A stretch of DNA of 64,000 nucleotides from Kaistella chaponensis (lineage in GTDB: Bacteria > Bacteroidota > Bacteroidia > Flavobacteriales > Weeksellaceae). Position 1 is the first letter of the stretch. Each line of letters begins with the position of its first letter. The stretch spans positions 1-64,000 of the forward strand of contig NZ_FTOI01000011.1 in assembly GCF_900156725.1 (NCBI RefSeq), read 5' to 3'. A program made the translations under genes and the position numbers. Shown piece by piece: positions 8,131 to 15,190 of the stretch. Below the pieces are notes generated by a model. That model made no database searches. It had not been told where the DNA came from and was given only the letters and a program-made list of their open reading frames with translations.

Positions 8131-9726
8131 TTACTCAGATTTCAAATATTCCTTCAGTTTATCCGAAACCGTGTCGGATTTCAAAAGTTCCTGTCTCATC
8201 AATTCACGGTCTGTATCTGACCAAATATCGGTTTCTTCATAATCTAAAAATTTGTGAAGATTCGGATTAGCGTGCATTTGCTGCAGAATTTCAGTTTGAA
8301 ACATTTCAGCTCTTACTTTATCGGCTTCATCATCACCTTTCAGTCTGAGAAGGAGTCCCAATAAATCCAGTATTCCCCAAAGATTTACATTCGCTTCTTT
8401 TGCTTTGGTTAAATTTTCTGCAGATGGAATTATCGCAAGTGCTTGATCAGCTTTTAAAATTCCTCTTCCTAAATAGATTTTGTACAGCGGATAAGAATAT
8501 CTTTCGGCAGAATTGAAGAGTGCATTTTTTACCATTTCTACTTTTCGCCACCTTTCGGCGGGATATTTTTTTAATATTTCATTGATTTCATCTCGATAAT
8601 AAGTGAGCCATATCGCTGCAGCCGCTGCAATTTGCGGGGTTGCAGAAGAAGTTCCGCCACCATCCAGACGGAAATATTTTCCGTGATCATTCATGGTTCC
8701 CCAAATAATATTTGGTGTATAAGCTGCCAAAGCATGGGTCATCACATCTTCTGGTCCAAAATTTCCCTGCATTGTTTCACCTCCTTCTGATTTTTTTTGC
8801 AGTCGCGCTTCCAAGACATAGGGTAAATTGTCGCATGCAACTCCGGTTGCAGCAATAACCCGTTCCCATCTTGCGGGATATAGAACCCTTTTTGGTAAAG
8901 CTTTTTTTGCGCCTTCAAACCAAGAATTTCCAGCTGCAGTTACTACCGTGATTCCCGCTTCGTATGCTTTGTTCACCAAATTTGCCCACGCTTTTGACGG
9001 TGCTCCTGCCATCGACATGCTGATGACTTCACAACCTTCAGAGATTGCATATTCTAATGCGTCAACAAAAGCGGAAGTTTGAATTAATGCTACCGTTTCA
9101 GAAATTCTCATCGGAATTATTTCAGCAAAGGGTGCAGCTCCGATAAAGCCTTCGTAGTTATCATCGGTATCACTTTTTTTAACAGAATTTCCTGCCAGTA
9201 AAATCATCGTTGCAGTGCCATGACCGTCTTGTTCCAAACTTTTTCCAGAAGCGATATCAATTGCTTGTTTTCCTTCTTCACCTTTGATAAAACTTTTGCT
9301 TTTCTCTTTATTTAAATTTTTCGGAAGCGCAGGATGACCGGGTTGAAATCCAGTATCGATATGGCCGATTTTGATGGTCGGATTTGGGGTTTTTGCCAAT
9401 AATTTCCGATTTGCCTTTTTAAATTCAGAAAATTGATCATTAAGATGCCACACAAAACGATCGGTCTGTAATTCAGGTTTTGGCCAGTTTTTCAGATATT
9501 CATTTTCATTAAAAGTTTCGAGTGCCGAAACTGCTTTATTTTCAACGCTACCCGGATCTTCAGCGGAGAAAATTTGATTCGGCAAATTGGGTTCTACATA
9601 TTCAACACTTCCCGTAGATTTTACTTCTTGATCTACATAATGGTGTGCGATATCCCAAGGTTTTTGATCATCTCCTTTGGTAATCATTTGTGGAATTATT
9701 TTTCCGTTTTTGTTTAAAATTTCCAT
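8131..9726 (-). CDS. S8 family serine peptidase (subtilase), cytoplasmic
   Basis: 531 residues with an intact triad: Asp124 (GHIDTGFQPGHP), His169 (DGHGTATMILLAGN), oxyanion Asn267 (TAAGNSWFEG), Ser360 (GGGTSSATPQIAAAAA). There is no signal peptide. Residues 20-50 (PWDIAHHY ... VEYVEPNL) look like a fervidolysin/I9-type prodomain, so the enzyme may be made as a zymogen. The last 100 residues are helical and unassigned. It lies 12 bases after the caspase gene in the same operon. Motifs IIPMRISETVALI and AAAAIWLTYYRDEI recur, little changed, in the subtilase half of the protein at 55198-58044. Likely a regulated processing protease; the substrate is unknown. Confidence 0.9.
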   Translation of the reverse strand: MEILNKNGKIIPQMITKGDDQKPWDIAHHYVDQEVKSTGSVEYVEPNLPNQIFSAEDPGSVENKAVSALETFNENEYLKNWPKPELQTDRFVWHLNDQFSEFKKANRKLLAKTPNPTIKIGHIDTGFQPGHPALPKNLNKEKSKSFIKGEEGKQAIDIASGKSLEQDGHGTATMILLAGNSVKKSDTDDNYEGFIGAAPFAEIIPMRISETVALIQTSAFVDALEYAISEGCEVISMSMAGAPSKAWANLVNKAYEAGITVVTAAGNSWFEGAKKALPKRVLYPARWERVIAATGVACDNLPYVLEARLQKKSEGGETMQGNFGPEDVMTHALAAYTPNIIWGTMNDHGKYFRLDGGGTSSATPQIAAAAAIWLTYYRDEINEILKKYPAERWRKVEMVKNALFNSAERYSYPLYKIYLGRGILKADQALAIIPSAENLTKAKEANVNLWGILDLLGLLLRLKGDDEADKVRAEMFQTEILQQMHANPNLHKFLDYEETDIWSDTDRELMRQELLKSDTVSDKLKEYLKSE

Positions 9727-9738
9727 GATTTGTAGTTT

Positions 9739-10614
9739 TTAAATTTTGTTATTGTAATTTTTGATAAAATCGATCCTTTCTGCGGAATTATCGATAAAAA
9801 AATCTTCCAAATCTTTTTGTACAGGTTTATAATTGCCATTTCGGCAGACAAAATAATCTGGAGAAAGATTCTGAACTTCAGAAATAATCGGACGTTGGAT
9901 ATGGTGGAATGGCAACACTCTTTTGGGAACTTCTTTGATCACGTAATACATTAAATCGACCACACTCACGAATTCATCGTTTGGGGACAGTTTTCCGTCA
10001 AAAACTTCGAGGCAAACCTCCGTGAAGAGGCTGTTTTTAGAGCCCGGCAAAATCACAGACTCTTCATTGTCATCACAGGCGGAAATAAAAACCCTTCCTT
10101 CGCCGGAATCCAGTTTTTCTAAAAGTCCGCGGTTCGATGGTTTTTCTTCGATCATCATTCCTTCCAACTCGGAAATGTTTTTGTATTTCATTCCATCTGC
10201 GTGACAGCAGTCGAGAAGGATGAGTAATTTATCAGCTTTAATTTGTTTGATTTTTTCAGAAAAAAGAGCACCATTGAGCATGGTTTCTTCTTTTTTAAGT
10301 TTGTCGGCACCAGAAGTTTTCAGGAAATAATCTGTTTTTTCAGGATCTGTATCATTTGGGATTTGCAGACCATGTCCTGAATAGTACACTAAAACGGTTG
10401 CTTTATCTAAGTTTTTAGTTTTCGATATGATGGTTTCGAGCGAATCGATAACATTTTTTTTGGTAGAATCATCGTTGACCAAAAACGCTATATTTTCTGG
10501 TAAGTAACCTCCTTTATTGGGATCACAAAGAAGGTTTTTGATGGCAGTTGCATCTTCTGCAGTAGCGGCTAAATCTCCGCCAACTCCAATAATGAGGGCA
10601 AAGAAATTTTCCAT
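9739..10614 (-). CDS. caspase family (peptidase C14) protein
   Basis: 291 residues, essentially only a caspase/metacaspase p20-p10 fold. Starts with FFALIIGVGGD. Catalytic His81 is in VYYSGHGLQ. The Cys is in LLDCCHADGM (Cys137 by alignment with the usual D-x-C-H). A RVFISACDDNEESV strand and an SLFTEV segment form the substrate pocket. No membrane helix or signal, so cytoplasmic. It is the first gene of the four-gene protease/patatin operon. Bacterial caspases of this kind cut after Arg/Lys or Asp and often act as switches in suicide or immunity systems. No sensor domain is fused here, so the trigger must come from elsewhere. Confidence 0.9.
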   Translation of the reverse strand: MENFFALIIGVGGDLAATAEDATAIKNLLCDPNKGGYLPENIAFLVNDDSTKKNVIDSLETIISKTKNLDKATVLVYYSGHGLQIPNDTDPEKTDYFLKTSGADKLKKEETMLNGALFSEKIKQIKADKLLILLDCCHADGMKYKNISELEGMMIEEKPSNRGLLEKLDSGEGRVFISACDDNEESVILPGSKNSLFTEVCLEVFDGKLSPNDEFVSVVDLMYYVIKEVPKRVLPFHHIQRPIISEVQNLSPDYFVCRNGNYKPVQKDLEDFFIDNSAERIDFIKNYNNKI

Positions 10615-10764
10615 GGTATATCTTATTTTATCAATTATAAATAATTAAAATACAGTAGATTGCGAAAATTTCTTTGAAGGAAGTGGAATTTTTTTTCATG
10701 GTATGTGTTCATTGGTTAATCATCAAAATTAATAATAATATTCAAACCATAATAGTTTTAAGGT

Positions 10765-10784
10765 AAAAAAGGGTGATTTAACCG
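10765..10784 (+). promoter_or_regulatory. recurrent motif AAAAAGGGTGNTTTAAC, copy 1
   Basis: AAAAAAGGGTGATTTAACCG. The first 18 bases also occur at 35712-35731 and a near copy at 58333-58351. It lies 23 bases upstream of a TAACTTTT element in front of the truncated YitT gene. Function unknown; the repeated placement upstream of promoter-like sequence suggests a regulator site. Confidence 0.4.
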
Positions 10785-10814
10785 TGTAACAAAATTCTTG
10801 ACGTTTAACTTTTA

Positions 10815-11408
10815 ATGTTAAGCGATTTTTTACATGAATATTTTTTGAAACTTTCAATAATTGTCGCCGTTTTTGGAGGCGCTTTTTTAGGAATTGGGAT
10901 TGGCTTGGTAATGAGAGCTGGTGCGGCTTTAGACGGTATTGAAGTCTTGGCGCTTTATACTTTGAAAAGAACTTCGTTTACCATCACCGAAATTATTCTT
11001 GGGATTAATATCATCATTTTTAGTTTCGCAGCTTTAAAATTTGGTATTGAAACTTCGCTGTACTCGGTTCTCACGTATTTCGCAGCGACCAAAACCATCG
11101 ATTATGTCGTGGAAGGAATTCAGGCGTATACAGGAGTGACCATTATTTCTGCCAAAAGTGAAGAAATTAAGCATCAGTTAGTAAACAATTTAGGACGAGG
11201 AATTACCGTCTACAAAGGCGAACGCGGCTTTCTCCCGGGAAAATTTGATGTGAGTGCCGATTGTGATATAATTTACACCGTTGTCATGCGGCTAGAAATG
11301 CGTAAACTGAAAAATTTAATTTATGAAATCGATTCTGAAGCGTTCGTTTTTGCCAATACGATCAAAGAAGCTTCGGGTGGAATTATTAAAAGCAGAGTAA
11401 AACATTAA
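10815..11408 (+). pseudogene. YitT family (DUF161/DUF2179) membrane protein, 5'-truncated
   Basis: 197 residues that match only the C-terminal two thirds of YitT proteins (normally about 280-300 residues). It begins at the AVFGGAFLGIGIGLVMRAGA segment, which is the middle of the membrane domain. It continues through ALDGIEVLALYTLKRTSFT and ends with a complete DUF2179 domain (TGVTIISAKSEEIKHQLVNN, LGRGITVYKGERGFLPG). The first three membrane helices are not encoded in any frame of the 200 bases upstream. The frame itself is clean, so a shortened product from the ATG at 10815 may still be made. Loss of the 5' end probably inactivates transport. Confidence 0.65.
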
Positions 11409-11562
11409 GAAAAAAACATAATTTTTAATGAAGAAGCGAGCGATTGGCAACATCAATTGATTAGGAAGCATGAATCTTTTAAACGATAAAGCATTATTAA
11501 CTTTCCTCCAGAATTATTTGCAGCATCCGTTTAAAAAGACGCTTGTAATTATGCGATATCCT

Positions 11563-11594
11563 AAAAAAAACTCTCCAAAATTTCTTTGAGAGAG
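11563..11594 (-). terminator. terminator of rlmF
   Basis: On the minus strand, a CTCTC...GAGAG stem is followed by eight T (A8 at 11563-11570 on the plus strand), 28 bases after the rlmF stop. The stretch 11409-11562 to its left holds no supported gene. Confidence 0.7.
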
Positions 11595-11622
11595 GTTTGC
11601 TTTTTTATAAAATTCTGATGCT

Positions 11623-12591
11623 TTATTTGGATATTTTCCATCGAGTTTCGCGCCAATCATTCTGTTCTTTTTTAGAAAGAAAAGACCATGCAACTATTCG
11701 GCTCGATTTGTTGCCAGTTCCCGTAGGAATTGTTTTGATCTGGGTTGCTTCAGCTGCTCCTAATGCTTTATAAACTCCTTTTAGATTAGATTCTTTGGAG
11801 ACTAATGTGGAAAACCAATAACAGTTTGCAGCGAAATTTTTGCTTTCATTAATCATATTGTGGATGAAAGTATGTTCGCCACCTTCGCAAATTAATTCGT
11901 CACTGATGCCAGCAAAATTGAGTTCTACCTTTTTTACTTTTTTACCGGTAAGGTTTTTTACTTTTCTGCGGCTCGTTTTCTGCGCTTCTTCTGTTGAGGA
12001 GTAAAAAGGCGGATTACAAATAGTTAGATCAATTTTTTCATCTTCACTAATGATTCCGCTGAAAATAGATTTCGGACTTTCTTGTAGTCTAAAATGAATT
12101 TTTTCCTTCAACGATTCATTTGCATCTGCAATTTTTTTTGCAGCCTCGATTGAATCTGGATTGATATCGGATCCTATAAAATTCCAGCCATATTCGGTAA
12201 CGCCAACAATAGGATAGATGCAGTTTGCACCCACACCGATATCGAGTACTGATATTTGATGACCCTCTGGAAGCGTTCCAAAATTACTTTGCGTTAATAA
12301 ATCTGCGATATAATGCAGATAATCTGCTCTTCCGGGAATTGGCGGACAAAGATTACCATCAGGAAAATCCCAGTTTTCAATGCCATAATAATGTTTAAGC
12401 AAAGCTTTGTTGAGAAGTTTCACCGCAACCGAATTGGCAAAATCTACAGAATTTTCGCCGTATTTATTAGGTTTGATATGTTCGGAAAGTTCAGGAATCG
12501 CAATTGCTAAAGCTTCTAGATCATATTTTTCTCGGTTCTTATTGCGGAGATGAAGTCTGGTTTTTTCTTGAATATTTTTTTCGATGGACAT
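11623..12591 (-). CDS. rlmF: 23S rRNA (adenine-1618 N6)-methyltransferase
   Basis: 322 residues. Rossmann methyltransferase with the SAM-binding segment ISVLDIGVGANCIYPI, an acidic strand (GSDINPDS) and the N6-adenine methylase motif CNPPFYSS followed by RRKVKNL, the RlmF/YbiN hallmark. The N-terminal 60 residues carry the rRNA-binding region. It modifies A1618 of 23S rRNA. Monocistronic: its own terminator follows and a gap to corA precedes. Length and motif order are normal. Confidence 0.93.
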   Translation of the reverse strand: MSIEKNIQEKTRLHLRNKNREKYDLEALAIAIPELSEHIKPNKYGENSVDFANSVAVKLLNKALLKHYYGIENWDFPDGNLCPPIPGRADYLHYIADLLTQSNFGTLPEGHQISVLDIGVGANCIYPIVGVTEYGWNFIGSDINPDSIEAAKKIADANESLKEKIHFRLQESPKSIFSGIISEDEKIDLTICNPPFYSSTEEAQKTSRRKVKNLTGKKVKKVELNFAGISDELICEGGEHTFIHNMINESKNFAANCYWFSTLVSKESNLKGVYKALGAAEATQIKTIPTGTGNKSSRIVAWSFLSKKEQNDWRETRWKISK

Positions 12592-12739
12592 CTTTTTTAA
12601 ATAATTTCTATTGTGGATGCAAATTTACGGTTTTTTTAAACGACGAAAGTGAGAAAACAATTTGTTTACTTGAAGATCACATTGCAGTGTACGGTCTAAA
12701 ATTTGTCCTGAAAATTTTAATCGAGCCCCGTTAAAAAAT

Positions 12740-13642
12740 CTACCACCGTTTTTTTCTTACAAAAATGAATGTCAGAAGCGAAATAAAACCCATTAAACCT
12801 AAAGTTAAAAAATAGCCGAGAGGTTGATGAAGTTCAGGCATATTGTCGAAATTCATCCCATAAATCCCTGCAATAAAAGTAATCGGAAAAAAATACATGG
12901 AGTAGATTGCCAAAACTTTCATGACCTGATTGGCTTTTTGATCACTCATCGCCAAAAACATAGAAATTAAATTGGTTACTTGAGCGTTCAAATGTTCGAA
13001 ATCGGTGATGACGTCTTTATGTTTGTCTTTTAGATCAGTGATTTCGGCATCATCCAATTTTAAAAGTTTGAATTTATCGATCCAGTCTGAAGAAACATTT
13101 AAAATTCTTGCATTGAGTCCTGATTTTCTTTTCAACTGATAAAGTCTTCGGATTTGGTTAGAGTTATTCGTGTTTTTAAGAAAAATTTCATTCTCTATAT
13201 TATCCATTGTTTCCATGAGATTTTTAGACTCATCATCGAAAGATTTCATCACCTTTAAAGCCAAATTCAACGCTATTTTTTCAGAATTTATTTCCGTGTT
13301 TTCAGATCCTTTAATTTCTTTTTTGAATTCGAAAATGCTTCTGTTTTTCATGCGGTGAACGGTGATAATGACATCTTTCACCAAGAAAATCCCCAACTTT
13401 GTAGAAATATCACTGATTGTATTAAGATTTGCACGTTCTAACTCTGTGTTTTCCCGCATTAGAAAGAATTTAACCAAATGGTCCTGCTCAAATTTCGGGA
13501 GGTGATTGGGATCAATCGTGTCTTCCAGTAAAAGCGTGTTGATCTCGTACCGATCATGTAAAAAATTAAGATCTTCCTCGGTCGGAGCTTCTACATCGAT
13601 CCATTCACAGTGGTCGTTTCGGTAAATAATTTCTATTGCCAT
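12740..13642 (-). CDS. corA: CorA family Mg2+/Co2+ channel
   Basis: 300 residues. A long cytoplasmic alpha/beta and coiled region is followed by two C-terminal membrane helices. The signature YGMNFDNMPE sits in the loop between them, with a basic RKKRW tail. It forms a pentameric inner membrane channel for Mg2+ uptake, gated by Mg2+ bound to the cytoplasmic funnel. It stands alone and is divergent from fabH. Confidence 0.94.
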   Translation of the reverse strand: MAIEIIYRNDHCEWIDVEAPTEEDLNFLHDRYEINTLLLEDTIDPNHLPKFEQDHLVKFFLMRENTELERANLNTISDISTKLGIFLVKDVIITVHRMKNRSIFEFKKEIKGSENTEINSEKIALNLALKVMKSFDDESKNLMETMDNIENEIFLKNTNNSNQIRRLYQLKRKSGLNARILNVSSDWIDKFKLLKLDDAEITDLKDKHKDVITDFEHLNAQVTNLISMFLAMSDQKANQVMKVLAIYSMYFFPITFIAGIYGMNFDNMPELHQPLGYFLTLGLMGFISLLTFIFVRKKRW

Positions 13643-13706
13643 TTCACAAATTTAATACTAATTTTATGTAAAAATTAAACTTTTTTACAATGTTTCAAAT
13701 ATAATT

Positions 13707-13714
13707 TATCTTTG
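13707..13714 (+). promoter_or_regulatory. -7 box of fabH
   Basis: TATCTTTG, a perfect TAnnTTTG element, 19 bases before the fabH ATG. No clear TTG at -33. Confidence 0.55.
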
Positions 13715-13733
13715 CCTTCAGTAAAAAAAATTC

Positions 13734-14756
13734 ATGATAAAAAGTATAATAAAAGGGATCGGTCATTATGTTCCCGAAAATGTAGTCACCAACGACGATC
13801 TATCTAAACTGATGTCGACCAGCGATGAGTGGATTACCGAACGCACAGGAATTAAAGAGAGGCGTCATCGAAAGAATAGGAATGATGCGGAAGAAACCAC
13901 TTCCTATCTAGGATTCAAAGCTTCTCAAAACGCTTTGAAAATGGCAGGTTATACTGCAAAAGATATCGATTTTATTGTTTTCGCCACGCTCTCACCAGAT
14001 TATTACTTTCCTGGTTGTGGTGTTTTGCTACAAGAAATGTTAGGTTGTGATACGATTGGAGCACTTGATGTGAGAAACCAATGTTCTGGTTTTGTGTATG
14101 CAATGAGTGTTGCAAATGCTTTTATTAAAGCAGGACAGTATAAAAATATTCTGGTAGTTGGTGCAGAAATTCATTCTTTTGGTTTAGATTTTTCCGATGA
14201 AGGAAGAGGAGTTTCCGTGATTTTCGGCGATGGAGCAGGAGCGGTTATTCTTTCGGCTTCAGAAGAAGAAGGTGCAGGTGATATTTTAGCGTTCAACATG
14301 CATTCGGAAGGGAAATATGCCGATGAACTGTGCACGAAATTCCCTGGTTCCAAATATGGTTGGAGCGATAGAATGCGTTTGGAACCGGAAAACGTAACCA
14401 ATGATGAAGTTTATCCAATTATGAATGGAAATTTCGTGTTCAAAAATGCAGTAACAAGATTTCCTGAAACGATGATGGAAGCTTTGAATTCTGCCGGGAA
14501 AACAGCAGAAGATTTAGATTTATTCATCCCACATCAGGCGAATTTGAGAATTGCACAGTTCGTGCAAAAAACGTTCAATTTACCCGACGAAAAATTATAC
14601 AATAATATTCAGAAATACGGAAATACAACCGCGGCTTCTATTCCTTTAGCGCTGAGCGAAGCCATTGCAGAAGTGAAAATTAAAAGAGGAGATCTGGTGC
14701 TGCTTTCCGCCTTTGGAAGTGGATTTACGTGGGGATCTATCTTATTTGAATACTAA
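13734..14756 (+). CDS. fabH: beta-ketoacyl-ACP synthase III
   Basis: 340 residues with the KAS III triad: Cys117 (DVRNQCSGFVY), His267 (FIPHQANLRI) and Asn297 (KYGNTTAASIPLAL). The GDGAGAVIL motif is also present. It condenses acyl-CoA with malonyl-ACP to start fatty acid synthesis. In this group that includes branched starters. The gene is alone here with its own promoter, away from the usual fab cluster, so it may be one of two or more KAS III copies in the genome. The stop is followed at once by a bidirectional terminator. Confidence 0.93.
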   Translation: MIKSIIKGIGHYVPENVVTNDDLSKLMSTSDEWITERTGIKERRHRKNRNDAEETTSYLGFKASQNALKMAGYTAKDIDFIVFATLSPDYYFPGCGVLLQEMLGCDTIGALDVRNQCSGFVYAMSVANAFIKAGQYKNILVVGAEIHSFGLDFSDEGRGVSVIFGDGAGAVILSASEEEGAGDILAFNMHSEGKYADELCTKFPGSKYGWSDRMRLEPENVTNDEVYPIMNGNFVFKNAVTRFPETMMEALNSAGKTAEDLDLFIPHQANLRIAQFVQKTFNLPDEKLYNNIQKYGNTTAASIPLALSEAIAEVKIKRGDLVLLSAFGSGFTWGSILFEY

Positions 14757-14757
14757 T

Positions 14758-14787
14758 GAAAAATGCGTCAATCGACGCATTTTTTTA
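14758..14787. terminator. bidirectional terminator
   Basis: AAAATGCGTC / GACGCATTTT stem with loop AATC-type turn and T7. It lies between the convergent fabH and small lipoprotein genes. Confidence 0.85.
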
Positions 14788-14973
14788 TTTGGATGGTACA
14801 GCGAGCGAATCTTCTTTTTGCGCTTCATTTTGAAAAGCTGCTGAATCAACTCCAGCATTTCTTTTTTCTTCAACGCTGTGATTGTCTTTAAATTCATCTC
14901 TTTTTTCCTCTTTTTGAGCGCAACTCGCCAACAATAATGTTCCGAAAATTGCAAAAGCCATTAATTTTTTCAT
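14785..14973 (-). CDS. small lipoprotein
   Basis: 62 residues: lipoprotein signal peptide with lipobox LLASC (Cys18), then a charged tail rich in Glu, Lys and Asp with no known domain. Lipidated and held in the cell envelope. An overlapping frame (14742-14954) covers the same bases but lacks a signal, so this frame was chosen. Function unknown. Confidence 0.7.
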   Translation of the reverse strand: MKKLMAFAIFGTLLLASCAQKEEKRDEFKDNHSVEEKRNAGVDSAAFQNEAQKEDSLAVPSK

Positions 14974-15082
14974 ACTATTTTTTTATTTGAAATGGTGTTA
15001 ATCAAAAATCATGCAACGCGATTCAATTCCAAAAAATCTATTCTTTAATTTAAGCATTTTTGATCAATATTTGTTAAGAAAT

Positions 15083-15108
15083 GATTCTTATCAAATTGAT
15101 TCTTATCA
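15083..15108 (+). repeat. short tandem repeat upstream of ppdK
   Basis: GATTCTTATCA occurs at 15083-15093 and 15098-15108, a 15-base period, about 80 bases before the ppdK start. Could be paired regulator half-sites; nothing else supports this. Confidence 0.4.
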
Positions 15109-15190
15109 TTTACAGCATCATTTTTACAGCCTAAAATCTTTTTAATTTTACTATAAATTAAAGATATAGAAATTAAATACCCTGACAATT

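Noticed and set aside
5466-10614. Calling the caspase/patatin operon a known CBASS, gasdermin or Type III CRISPR-linked system
   Set aside because: No cyclic nucleotide synthase, gasdermin-like pore protein or CRISPR gene lies in or near the operon, so a known label is not justified.
11409-11562. Possible gene or YitT remnant after the truncated YitT gene
   Set aside because: Only frames of about 40 codons, running into the rlmF terminator, with no similarity I can recognise.
12504-12734. Plus-strand frame between rlmF and corA
   Set aside because: The first half is antisense to rlmF and the rest has no recognisable fold, promoter or start context.
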